DNA from: CAVSNH01 sp963729275
GTDB lineage: Bacteria; Actinomycetota; Acidimicrobiia; Acidimicrobiales; RAAP-2
Assembly: GCA_963729275.1 (NCBI GenBank)
Contig: CAVSNH010000004.1
Span: 434,001 to 498,000, forward strand
DNA length: 64,000 nt
Direction: 5' to 3'
A program made the position numbers and the translations under genes. Position 1 is the first letter of the stretch. Every line of letters begins with the position of its first letter. The notes below the pieces were generated by a model, which was not told the origin of the DNA, made no database searches, and saw nothing but the letters and a program-made list of their open reading frames with translations. Of the stretch, positions 1 to 8,453 are shown one piece after another.

Positions 1-369
1 GGCCCCGAGGGACCTGGGTTCGAGGTGCTGAGCCGGGCGTCGCTTCCCCTCGGCCTTGCACCTCTGCCGACAGCGACCAACCTTGTCGCCATCCGCCAGG
101 CGCTGCGGGGCTGGGGCGTCACGACGGTCGTCGTCCCCGACCAACCCGGCCTTCCCACCTACGACAGAGGCAGGAGCGTCGGCTATGCGGTCGGGTTGTT
201 CACGGCGGCCATCGGTGACGCCCCGGCGCTACAGGCCCAAGCCTGGGTGTGGACCCTCGAGTCGACGCTCCCCGCTCCTGTACCGATGACGGCGGCGTCC
301 TTCGCCCGCTGCACCCGCGGCGTCGTGCCGGGATCGTCGGTGGCCGCCTGCGTGCTCCGCTCCGCATGA
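1..369 (+). CDS. Family A polytopic membrane protein, C-terminal fragment (cut by window edge)
   Basis: Only the last ~122 residues are present; the frame is open from base 1 to the TGA at 367-369. The fragment begins in a segment (PGFEVLSRASLPLG) that matches the next gene (PGFNVLSAASIPT) and continues with the same pattern: an 'RQALRGWGVTTVVVPD' stretch, a 'YAVGLFTAAIGDAP' stretch and a 'QAWVWT' stretch. It ends in two cysteines about 14 residues apart (FARCTRG...AACVLRSA), as in three other family members. This is the external C-terminal domain of a large GT-C/YfhO-like membrane protein. Its stop overlaps the next start by four bases (ATGA), so the two are probably co-translated. Substrate unknown. 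Confidence 0.85.
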   Translation, partial: GPEGPGFEVLSRASLPLGLAPLPTATNLVAIRQALRGWGVTTVVVPDQPGLPTYDRGRSVGYAVGLFTAAIGDAPALQAQAWVWTLESTLPAPVPMTAASFARCTRGVVPGSSVAACVLRSA

Positions 370-2411
370 CCGATCCCGCGGTTGCCCCTTCGTCCCCGGG
401 AGCCACCAGCCGCGCCGGTGACCCTGGCCCGAACGACGAAGATGGCGGCCGTCGCCCCTGGTCGCGGGCATCGAGCTCGGCGCTCGCCGCCGCTCTCTAC
501 GTGGCCCTCGGGTTCGCCCTCTGGTGGCATGCCTGGAGCTCCCCGTCGGGGGTCATGACCTGTGACTGCACCGACGCCGGACGGGTGGTCTGGTACCTGG
601 CCTGGGTGCCGTTCGCCCTCGGACACGGTCATTCCCCGCTGTTCTCGACCTTCCAGTTCTTCCCGCATGGCTTCAACTTGTTGGACGACACGAGCGTGCC
701 GGCCGTGGGACTTCTCTTCTCGCCGGTCACCGTCCTCTTCGGGCCGGTCGTCTCCATCAACCTCGTCTCGACCCTGGTCCCGCCGGTCACGGCCTTCTCC
801 ATGTACTGGTTTCTCCGGCGCTTCGTGCGGTGGGCGCCGGCGGCTTTCATCGGCGGCCTCGCCTACGGATTCTCGGCATGGGTCGTCGTGCAGTTGGCCT
901 TTGGCTGGATCAACTTGGCCTGCGTCGCTCTGTTGCCTCTGATGGCCGGCTGTCTCGACGAGCTGCTGATCCGCCAGCGACGACGGCCGGCGGTGACGGG
1001 ATCGGCACTGGCGCTGCTGTTCGTCGTCGAGTTCTTCGTGAGCATCGAGATCGCCCTCCTCGTCGCCATCTCCGCCCTGGTGGCCACGGTCCTGATCGTG
1101 ACCGTGGCCTGGTTCGACGACCATGCCGAGGTCCGGCGACGGCTCCGACATGCGGTGGTTGGCCTCGGGCTGTCGGTGGTCGTCGCCGCCGCACTTCTGG
1201 CCTACCCCGTCTGGTTCTTCGCGGCCGGGCCCGCCCACCTGTCGGGATCGGTGTGGAGCAGCAACGTCCCCGGACTGGTCGGGAACAACGTGGGAAACCT
1301 CTGGGACTCGATCGGCCACTACGGCCCGATCAGCACGAAGTTCTTGGTGGCCACTGGGCGCCTTGTCGGCGGCTTCGCCGGCGTGGCCGGGCCGTCACCG
1401 TCCTACCTCGGATGGGGATTCCTGGCCGTCCTGGCCGCCGGCGTGATCGTCTGGCGGCGGGACCGTCGCCTCTGGCTGTTCGGCGCGCTCGGCGCCGTGA
1501 TCTTCGCCCTCAGCCTGTCGGCCGGTCCCCACCACTGGGGACCATGGTCGGTCCTCTACCACCTTCCCGTCCTCCTCAACGTCGTGCAGTACCGATTCGC
1601 CAGCATCTTCGTGCTCTGTGCGACGGCGATGCTCGCCATCATCGTCGACCGCTGCCACTCCTCCGTCGCCGATTGGCTCGCCCGTCGGTCGAGCCTCCGG
1701 CGTCAGGCGCCGACCACCGGGGGCCACCCGGCCGACGGTCGTCGGGTGGCGGCCGTTGTGGCCGCGCTCGTCGTGGCCGCAGTGGCGCTCGTACCCGAGA
1801 TCGCCGTGCTCTCCCCCAACCTCCCGACGACCATGCGCCCGGTGACCGTGCCTCGCTGGTTCACGACGGCAGGCACGCAGCTTCCGGCGACCGCGGTGCT
1901 CGCCACCTATCCCTTCCCGACCGCCGACTCGCAAGCGTCGATCCCCTGGCAGGCCATCTCGGGCCTGCCGTATCGGATGGCCGGAGGTGGGGGTCCGGGC
2001 GGCACCTCCGCTCGGGCGGGTGCCGACACACCCGGCTTCAACGTGTTGAGCGCCGCCTCCATCCCCACCCTGGCGTCGCCCGACCTCGACCGCTCAAACC
2101 TGACCGCGGTGCGAAGCGCCCTACGAGACTGGCAGGTAACCATGGTCGTGGTCCCCGACGACAACGGTCTCCCCGTCTTTCAGACGGGAAGGGGAACGTC
2201 GTACGGGGTGGCGTTCTTCACCGCCGTACTCGGCGTGGCTCCCCTCTACCAGGGTGGAGCCTGGGTGTGGACCGACGTCCGGCGAATCAGCGCGGCTCCG
2301 TTACCGACGAGCTCGGCCGTCCTGAGCTCCTGTCTTGCCGCTCCTCGAGGCGACAACCTCGGCGGCGATCCCTGGGCTGCCTGTGTGCTGCGGAAGGGCG
2401 CTCATGGCTAA
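366..2411 (+). CDS. Family A CxCxD GT-C/YfhO-like multi-pass membrane protein
   Basis: 681 residues from the ATG at 366, which overlaps the upstream stop (ATGA); an upstream in-frame ATG at 249 lies inside the previous gene and is less likely. A short cytoplasmic tail is followed by a first membrane segment (residues ~38-56), then an external loop with C66-D-C68-T-D70 and the motif GHGHSPLFS. About ten further hydrophobic segments follow to residue ~490, then a C-terminal external domain with WQAISGLPYRMAGGGGPGG and a terminal Cys pair (LSSC...AACVLRKG). Architecture is that of GT-C lipid-linked sugar transferases or YfhO-type proteins; no substrate can be read from the sequence. First of the complete family A members. 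Confidence 0.8.
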   Translation: MTDPAVAPSSPGATSRAGDPGPNDEDGGRRPWSRASSSALAAALYVALGFALWWHAWSSPSGVMTCDCTDAGRVVWYLAWVPFALGHGHSPLFSTFQFFPHGFNLLDDTSVPAVGLLFSPVTVLFGPVVSINLVSTLVPPVTAFSMYWFLRRFVRWAPAAFIGGLAYGFSAWVVVQLAFGWINLACVALLPLMAGCLDELLIRQRRRPAVTGSALALLFVVEFFVSIEIALLVAISALVATVLIVTVAWFDDHAEVRRRLRHAVVGLGLSVVVAAALLAYPVWFFAAGPAHLSGSVWSSNVPGLVGNNVGNLWDSIGHYGPISTKFLVATGRLVGGFAGVAGPSPSYLGWGFLAVLAAGVIVWRRDRRLWLFGALGAVIFALSLSAGPHHWGPWSVLYHLPVLLNVVQYRFASIFVLCATAMLAIIVDRCHSSVADWLARRSSLRRQAPTTGGHPADGRRVAAVVAALVVAAVALVPEIAVLSPNLPTTMRPVTVPRWFTTAGTQLPATAVLATYPFPTADSQASIPWQAISGLPYRMAGGGGPGGTSARAGADTPGFNVLSAASIPTLASPDLDRSNLTAVRSALRDWQVTMVVVPDDNGLPVFQTGRGTSYGVAFFTAVLGVAPLYQGGAWVWTDVRRISAAPLPTSSAVLSSCLAAPRGDNLGGDPWAACVLRKGAHG

Positions 2412-2523
2412 ACGCCCGCAGAGGGGCGCCAGGACGCATGCGATAGAGTCCGACGCATGCAACTGTGGGACCGGGCAGACCCGCATGTAGCCGTTCTTCG
2501 GGTTTCCGCCTGCCGGAGGAGCC

Positions 2524-2529
2524 GATAAT
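2524..2529 (+). promoter_or_regulatory. -10 box (GATAAT) for leaderless acyltransferase mRNA
   Basis: GATAAT ends exactly six bases before the GTG at 2536, placing the expected transcription start on the first base of the start codon. No clear -35 element is visible. A GGAGGA at 2515-2520 lies upstream of the box and 15 bases from the GTG, too far for an ordinary ribosome binding site. Confidence 0.5.
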
Positions 2530-2535
2530 CCAGCG

Positions 2536-3849
2536 GTGGACGAAGAGCGCAGTCCACTTCGTGGTGCCGAAGCCGAAGCGTCGACCATCGGGGCGATGAA
2601 TGCTCCAGTAGGCGAGACCGCGCTCGCCGACATCGAGCATGTGTCGGGCTCTGTGCCCACGTCCAGCTCCGAGCCTACGGTCGGACTTGGAGCGCGCGAC
2701 AAGCCGGCATCCGGTGCTCCGGCTACGGGCTCCCAAACCAAGTTCCGGTTGGGGAACCGCCCGCCTCTCACCGGCATCCGTGCCCTCTGCATGATCCCCG
2801 TGGTCGTCTACCACTCGAACTTTCGCACGCTTCCCGGTGCCTGGATGCCACTCCAGATTTTCTTCGTGCTCAGTGGATTCCTTATCACGTCCATGCTGGC
2901 CGCCGAGGGACGCCGGAACGGGAGGATCAACCTCGGAGCCTTCTACTCGAGACGATTCCTTCGACTGGTGCCACCACTTCTTCTTACCATCGCCCTCATG
3001 GGTATCTATGCGGCCTTCGTCGATGTCGCCGACGTGCCCCAGCGGATCTGGGGCGACGCCCTCGCCGCCATCACCTGGTCCGACTATCGACAAGCCCTGG
3101 GCCACGCACCGTTCTTTGGCTTCTTGGCCCAGACCTGGTCGCTCTCGGTCGAGGAGCAGTTCTACATCATCTGGGCGATCTTGATGGTGGTCGCGGTGGC
3201 GACGCACCGTCACAAGCTCGCCTACTGGTTTGCCGGAGTCGGCATCGCGGCCAGCATCGCGGACCGTCTGTATCTCACCTTCAGCGCGCCGCATTTCAAC
3301 CATGCCGTGTTCTCGCGGATCTACTACGCCTTCGACACTCGAGCTGATGGCCTCTTCGTCGGTTGCCTGCTCGGGCTTCTGGCAACTGACGGCTACTTCA
3401 CCGGCTGGAGACTCCCCTACAAGAGGCTGCTGACCGCGGCCGCGGTGGTGGCGACCGCCTTCTTGATCTGGGTGCTCCTTTACGCACCTCTCTGGCAGGA
3501 AAGCCTCGTGGTCGTATGGCTTCCTCTGGCCACCATCTCTGCGGCTGTGATCTTGGTCTTCTTCGTCATCTGCCCGACATCAGTGGGATCGCGGTTCGTC
3601 GGAATAGCCCCACTGGTGTTCCTCGGCGAGATCTCGTACGCCATCTATCTCATCCATTTCCCCGTGTTCCTGGTCGTCCATCCCGGCTCGGGCGGCACGA
3701 ACTGGAGCTTCTGGCCCACCGAGGTCCTGCGTCTGGCCATCGTCTTCGCCTTCGCCACCGGCAGCTGGTTCCTGATCGAGAAACCGCTCATGCGCTGGCG
3801 GCAGCGATCGGCGGCCAAGGCCATCGGTCCCACCACCGCCCAACCGTGA
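2536..3849 (+). CDS. Acyltransferase 3 family (OafA/YrhL-like) membrane O-acyltransferase
   Basis: 437 residues. Family members transfer acyl groups (often acetyl) to sugars of surface polysaccharides from the membrane. Visible signatures: R82-x10-H93 (IRALCMIPVVVYHS), the catalytic-type Arg/His pair of this family; FFVLSGFLIT (109-118); FYSRRFLRLVPPLLL; TWSLSVEEQFYIIW; YAIYLIHFPV near the end. Roughly ten membrane segments. A low-complexity, probably cytoplasmic tail of ~75 residues precedes the domain. The GTG at 2536 is favoured by the -10 box six bases upstream; ATG at 2596 is an in-frame alternative. It ends one base short of the convergent gene's stop. Likely decorates the glycan made by neighbouring genes; the acceptor is not known. 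Confidence 0.88.
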   Translation: MDEERSPLRGAEAEASTIGAMNAPVGETALADIEHVSGSVPTSSSEPTVGLGARDKPASGAPATGSQTKFRLGNRPPLTGIRALCMIPVVVYHSNFRTLPGAWMPLQIFFVLSGFLITSMLAAEGRRNGRINLGAFYSRRFLRLVPPLLLTIALMGIYAAFVDVADVPQRIWGDALAAITWSDYRQALGHAPFFGFLAQTWSLSVEEQFYIIWAILMVVAVATHRHKLAYWFAGVGIAASIADRLYLTFSAPHFNHAVFSRIYYAFDTRADGLFVGCLLGLLATDGYFTGWRLPYKRLLTAAAVVATAFLIWVLLYAPLWQESLVVVWLPLATISAAVILVFFVICPTSVGSRFVGIAPLVFLGEISYAIYLIHFPVFLVVHPGSGGTNWSFWPTEVLRLAIVFAFATGSWFLIEKPLMRWRQRSAAKAIGPTTAQP

Positions 3850-3850
3850 G

Positions 3851-5557
3851 TCAGCCGGGAGGCGGGAGGAACTCCCCTTCTCGACCGATGAGCACGGCCA
3901 TGTCCCCTACCCGCCCGAGGTAGCCGTCGCGGGAAGGTGACGCCGGGGTCCAGGTGGTGAGCAGGACGCTGCGAGCCGCGGTCCCGTTGTCGAAGTACCC
4001 AGGGCCGACCTCGACCAGCCAGAACTTGTTCACCTGGGGCTTATAACCGTCGCGATCCAACACGTTGACCAACCCCAAGAAGCGCTCGATGTTGATGAGC
4101 ACGTCGTCCTGGCTGGTGCCCGCCCGGCCGTCGTTGACGGCCACCGTCTCGCCCCGCCGAAGCTGCGGCGTGATGAGGGCGACCAGCTGGGCCACCTCCG
4201 GGTCCGACGCCGCCGAGAGCGGTGGCGTGGTCACCACCCGGGTGACGGAGGCAAAGGAGGCGACCACGACCAGGGCCACGAGCACCATCCGGACGATGGC
4301 CGGGCCAACCTTTTGGACCACCCATGCCGACCACGGGCGGGGCAAACCGACGGCCCCGGCGGCAACCAGGGCGACCACGGGCAGGACGACAGCCCACATC
4401 ACCAGATAGCCGTACAGGTGGCCGATCACGTGGGTGACCCCCACGACGACGGCGACAGAGCCGAGCAGACCGAGGAGGCCGAGGGCAGCGCCGAAGCGCG
4501 ACCTGGCGCGGAATCCGACGGCGGCGGACGCCAGGCTCAGTGCCATGGTCACCACCAGGACCAGTGCCGCCAGCCCCTGATGGGGCTGCGACCCCTGGAG
4601 CGCCTTCAGCATGACCTCCGAAGGACCGACCACCAACACGGCGCTGGCCGCGGCGGTGGCCCCGAAGGCCGTGCTCCAGGAATGCCCGGCTTGGCCAGAG
4701 GTGAAGTAGCGGTAGAGGAGCGTCATGTTCCCGGGATGGTTGGTGAGCTGCTGGATGAACGGCGGCACCCACATGACGACGAAGAGGACGAGCCCGACGG
4801 CGATGAGTGCCCGCCCGACCGTCCCGCGGTTCCGAACGGGGGTCGGCGGTGACGAAAGGCCTCGGCGACGGCGGACCTCACCCACCACCCAGGTGGCCTC
4901 GGCGACAACGACGGCCACGGAGACCAGGGGCAGGGTGGAGATGTCGGTCTGGACGACGAAGGACCCGACGACGAGCACTCCGACGGCAGAGAGGGCCGAG
5001 CGATCCATGGCCCCGGCACACAAGAGGACGAGCAAGAGCAGGGGAAAGATCACGACCAACGGGTTCCAGGGGCTGACCAGGGCCCCGAGTACCGTCTCGG
5101 AATAGGTGGTGGACCCGTGACCCGAGGCGGCCAAGGCGAAGGTCAGCACACCGATGGCCAGTGCCGACCACAGCGCCCGGGTGGCGGTCGTCCACCGGCG
5201 GACCACCGCGATGCAACAAGCTGCGGCGGCGCCGTTGATCAGGGTCGCCCCGATGAAGAGCGAGCGGCCGTTCGACCCGAAGATCCGGTAGACGACGCCG
5301 AGGATGTAGAAGTAGGCCGGACCGGGATGGTTCCAGCCGTTGCGATCGAACACCCCCAACTGCTGCCGCCAGGCGATGGCCTGACGGGTGTGGAGGTCGA
5401 TGAGGGCGAGGTCGTCGGTGAGGGTGAGGTGGGAGGCCGACTCCGACAGCAGGCGAACGACGGCAACCACGAAGGGCAGGACGACGAGGCCGTAGGCAAG
5501 CCCGGTGAGGACCGTGTCTCGGATCAGCCACCGGGCACCGAGGGCCGAGGTCGCCAT
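3851..5557 (-). CDS. Family B polytopic GT-C-like membrane protein
   Basis: 568 residues from the ATG at 5557; a TTG at 5644 would add 29 residues. The protein has a first membrane segment, then an external loop with TLTDDLALIDL and NGWNHPGPAYFY. A loop containing acidic residues directly after the first membrane segment is typical of GT-C glycosyltransferases that use polyprenyl-phosphate sugars. About ten more membrane segments follow, with SPWNPLVVIFPLLLL and PPFIQQLTNHPGN, then a short external C-terminal domain. Comparable landmarks at equal spacing occur in the gene at 8450-10156, also 568 residues, so these look like paralogues. It follows the NifU-domain gene on the same strand. Confidence 0.72.
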   Translation of the reverse strand: MATSALGARWLIRDTVLTGLAYGLVVLPFVVAVVRLLSESASHLTLTDDLALIDLHTRQAIAWRQQLGVFDRNGWNHPGPAYFYILGVVYRIFGSNGRSLFIGATLINGAAAACCIAVVRRWTTATRALWSALAIGVLTFALAASGHGSTTYSETVLGALVSPWNPLVVIFPLLLLVLLCAGAMDRSALSAVGVLVVGSFVVQTDISTLPLVSVAVVVAEATWVVGEVRRRRGLSSPPTPVRNRGTVGRALIAVGLVLFVVMWVPPFIQQLTNHPGNMTLLYRYFTSGQAGHSWSTAFGATAAASAVLVVGPSEVMLKALQGSQPHQGLAALVLVVTMALSLASAAVGFRARSRFGAALGLLGLLGSVAVVVGVTHVIGHLYGYLVMWAVVLPVVALVAAGAVGLPRPWSAWVVQKVGPAIVRMVLVALVVVASFASVTRVVTTPPLSAASDPEVAQLVALITPQLRRGETVAVNDGRAGTSQDDVLINIERFLGLVNVLDRDGYKPQVNKFWLVEVGPGYFDNGTAARSVLLTTWTPASPSRDGYLGRVGDMAVLIGREGEFLPPPG

Positions 5558-5690
5558 CGGCGGTGCCTCGCGCCGGAGCGCCGCCTCGCCCGAGGCCGCC
5601 CCGAGCCCCACGTTCCCAGCCACGATGATCCGATCGTAGGGCAACCGCCCTGCAATCGGGCCCCTTCCTAGCTTGACCCGGCCCAGGTCA

Positions 5691-6077
5691 CTAGCCCGGG
5701 ACGTAACCCCCGCGGCCCATGGCCTCGCTCAGGAATGGGTCGATCGACTCGTCAACGCCACCGCGCACCTCGGTCACCCATTCGAGCCGGTCACGGAGGA
5801 TGCGGTCGACCCCGCCCTGAAGGGTGGCGGAGCTGACGGCGCACGAGCTGCACGCACCCTGGAGTTGGACCTCGACTACGCCGGTCTCCACGTCGGCCGA
5901 CACGAGGACCAGGTCGCCGCCGTCGGACTGTACGGCCGGTCGCATGAGATCGATGAGCGAGGTGAGGGCAACGAGCCTGGCGGAGCGGGCGGCATCGTCC
6001 GACGGCAACTCGGCCTCGATCCGGTCGTCGGTCGTGGGCTCGGTTCGCCCGTCGGTCTCCGGAGTGCCCTTTTCCAT
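5691..6077 (-). CDS. NifU C-terminal domain protein (Fe-S cluster scaffold/carrier)
   Basis: 128 residues. The NifU-like domain carries an Fe-S cluster between paired subunits through a CxxC motif; here it is GACSSCAVSSATLQGGV with C76 and C79. The preceding segment LIDLMRPAVQSDGGDL is the usual lead-in of this domain. The ATG at 6077 is chosen because it follows a strong ribosome site (GAGGAGGG, three bases from the ATG); a start at 6137 would ignore it. Housekeeping function in iron-sulfur cluster delivery, apparently unrelated to the membrane proteins around it. About 130 bases separate it from the family B gene downstream, which may share its transcript. Confidence 0.88.
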   Translation of the reverse strand: MEKGTPETDGRTEPTTDDRIEAELPSDDAARSARLVALTSLIDLMRPAVQSDGGDLVLVSADVETGVVEVQLQGACSSCAVSSATLQGGVDRILRDRLEWVTEVRGGVDESIDPFLSEAMGRGGYVPG

Positions 6078-6485
6078 GGTCCCTCCTCGGCCGCCTCGGT
6101 GAGCCGGCACCCCTCTATTCTGCCGTGCCGGGCCCAAACCCCGGACACCACACGCGTCGCTCGCCCGTAGCGGTCGTTTTGGGCCAGTTGCGCTCGCCTT
6201 TCGGGCCGGTCAGGCTTTTGACCTCGTCCTGTGAGATCAGGTGTTCTTGGCCGCCTGGCACAAGGGGTGACGTCGAGACGCAAGGGGGGCTCGTGCGTTC
6301 CGATGCGGTGAAAACATCAGAGGCTGATGGGAGCCCCAGGGTGGCAAACCGGCTGTGGGAGCCGCCCGGCCTCGCCCCTGCCTCTCGTCCCTCGCCGGGC
6401 CAATCTGGCGTCGTGGGTTCGGCGTTGACGCCGTCGCTCGGCCTCGAAAGGAACCAGCGGCGGCAGCAAGTCATGGGACGACCGG
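6078..6485. other. Intergenic divergent promoter region, no gene seen
   Basis: About 400 bases between the divergent NifU-domain gene and a family A gene. Apart from the NifU ribosome site at its left edge, I see no convincing gene, RNA structure or repeat. It presumably holds promoters for both directions. Confidence 0.5.
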
Positions 6486-8453
6486 ATGGCGGTTGACCTC
6501 GGGGTGTCCGTAGCCTCCGGCGTCGAGGAGACCATCCCGGACGCGGGTTCCACCCGCGGTCGAGGATTGCCTGGCTGGATTCGGCGGACGGCATTCCACC
6601 TCGGCGTCATCGCACTGTTCACCGTTCCATCGATCGCACTCTGGTGGCGTGCTTGGACCGGAGGGCCGGCGTCGACCGTCCGGTGTGGCTGTCTCGACCC
6701 CGGCCAGCAGGCGTGGTTCATCGCCTGGCCGGCCTACGCGCTGTCGCACGGATTGAACCCCTTCTTCACCGATTGGCTGTGGCCACCACACGGGGTCAAC
6801 CTCCTGGCCAACGCCAGCGCTCCGTTGACGGGCTTGGTGCTCAGCCCCGTCACCTGGCTCTTCGGGCCCTTCGTGGCCACGACCGTCGCCCTTACCCTTG
6901 CTCCCGGCCTGAGCGCCTGGGGCTGCTGGCTGGCCTGCCGGCGGATCGCGACCTGGCAGCCCGCCTGTTGGATCGCCGGTTTCCTCTTCGGCTACTCACC
7001 CGAGGTGGTCCAGAACGTGGCCCAGGGCCACCTCTCCGTCGGCCTCCTGGTCATCCCACCGCTCGTATTCGTGGTGCTCCACGAGATGCTCGTCCGACAG
7101 CGGCGATCGCCGACATGGTGCGGGATCACCCTCGGAGTGCTGGTTTTTCTGCAATTCTTCATCTCGGCGGAGGTGCTCACCATCACCGTGCTGGTGGCCG
7201 CGGCCGGCATCGTGATCACCGCCCTCCTGTTCCCCCACCGAGTGACGACCGCCCTGCCGTTCACCCTGCGTGCCCTAGCCGTCGCCGCCCTTACGTCGGT
7301 CGTGCTGTTGGCAGTACCGGTGTGGGAGATGCAGAAAGGACCCGAGCACATCAAGGGTGCAATCTGGTCCGGCCTCCAAGGCCTCTTCGTCGCCCGGGCT
7401 TACAGCTTGCTGAACCCCGGGGCCTATCGCGACCTCCTATGGCCCGGAACGTTGGGGGGGCCTACAGGAGAGTTCCTCGGCTTCGGGATGATCGGCCTCT
7501 TCATCGTGTCGCTCGCCGTTGCCTGGCGGAAACGTGGCGTCTGGACCCTGGCCGGTGTCGCCGTCGTCGCCACGATGCTGTCGTGGGGCTCGATCCTCTG
7601 GTTGAGCCCGGATCACTACATCATCACCACATGGCTTCCGTGGGGTCACTTCCTCAACCTGCCGGTGTTCGAGAACATCACTCCCAAGAATTTCGCCACG
7701 GTTGCCGACCTGGGAGTGGTCCTGGTCATCGCCATCGGGCTCGACACCGTGCGATGGTCGTGGCTCGGCGAGCGGCTCCGGACCGCCGCTCGGTCGGTCG
7801 CAGTGGTCGCCATCGTGGTCGTGGCCACGCTCCCCATCTGGCTCACCTACGCGGCCCCTTTGGCCGTCCAGCCTCTCAACCTCCCGCCGTGGTACGCCAC
7901 GGCCGCTCGTCATGTGCCCGAAGGCTCGGTCGTGACCTCAATGCCCTTCCCGGCTTCGGACGCGATCATGTCCGCACCGATGGTCTGGCAGTCGGCCGAC
8001 GGCATGCGGTTCCGTCTAGCTGGCGGATACGTCAAGGTCCCGGCCGCCGACGGCAAGCAAGGGGTAATCGGCCTGGGCCCGCCCGACTCGGCCATCCGGA
8101 TCCTCGAGCAGCTCACCTTCGAGGCCGATGAGGTCAGGGTGACGGCGGCCGGGCTCGCCGGGCTCAGGGCGGGGGTCCGGACCTGGGGGACGTCGTACAT
8201 CGTGGTCGTCAATACGGGAGATGCCGTCGGAGCGGCCGCCATCCTCACGGCGGCCACGGGTCAGCTACCTGAGCTCTCGCATCGGGCCTGGGTCTGGGAC
8301 CTGGCGACCCATCCGCTGGGGGAGGCCTACGACGCGCATGCGGCCGATCGCGCCTTCGCTACTTGCACCCATAACAACGCCGACCTCGGGAACGTCGTCG
8401 GGTCGCAGCCGCTGCCGCAGGGCCTGAACCGGTGCATTGTGTCGCTCACGTGA
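6486..8453 (+). CDS. Family A CxCxD GT-C/YfhO-like multi-pass membrane protein
   Basis: 655 residues. Landmarks of the family: first membrane segment (~36-55), external loop with C67-G-C69-L-D71 followed by AWFIAWPAYALSHGLNPFF, then a series of hydrophobic segments (LAGLVLSPVTWLFGP-like element, FLFGYSPEVVQN) and an external C-terminal part with VWQSADGMRFRLAGG. A terminal Cys pair is present (FATC...RCIVSLT). No clear Shine-Dalgarno motif precedes the ATG. Its stop overlaps the next start (GTGA), so the two genes are probably translated together. Presumed extracytoplasmic sugar transfer or handling; unproven. Confidence 0.8.
   Translation: MAVDLGVSVASGVEETIPDAGSTRGRGLPGWIRRTAFHLGVIALFTVPSIALWWRAWTGGPASTVRCGCLDPGQQAWFIAWPAYALSHGLNPFFTDWLWPPHGVNLLANASAPLTGLVLSPVTWLFGPFVATTVALTLAPGLSAWGCWLACRRIATWQPACWIAGFLFGYSPEVVQNVAQGHLSVGLLVIPPLVFVVLHEMLVRQRRSPTWCGITLGVLVFLQFFISAEVLTITVLVAAAGIVITALLFPHRVTTALPFTLRALAVAALTSVVLLAVPVWEMQKGPEHIKGAIWSGLQGLFVARAYSLLNPGAYRDLLWPGTLGGPTGEFLGFGMIGLFIVSLAVAWRKRGVWTLAGVAVVATMLSWGSILWLSPDHYIITTWLPWGHFLNLPVFENITPKNFATVADLGVVLVIAIGLDTVRWSWLGERLRTAARSVAVVAIVVVATLPIWLTYAAPLAVQPLNLPPWYATAARHVPEGSVVTSMPFPASDAIMSAPMVWQSADGMRFRLAGGYVKVPAADGKQGVIGLGPPDSAIRILEQLTFEADEVRVTAAGLAGLRAGVRTWGTSYIVVVNTGDAVGAAAILTAATGQLPELSHRAWVWDLATHPLGEAYDAHAADRAFATCTHNNADLGNVVGSQPLPQGLNRCIVSLT

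Noticed and set aside
830..2446. A 538-codon alternative plus-strand frame within the family A gene
   Set aside because: Arg/Pro-rich translation without membrane segments or motifs; the overlapping frame encodes a clear family A membrane protein.
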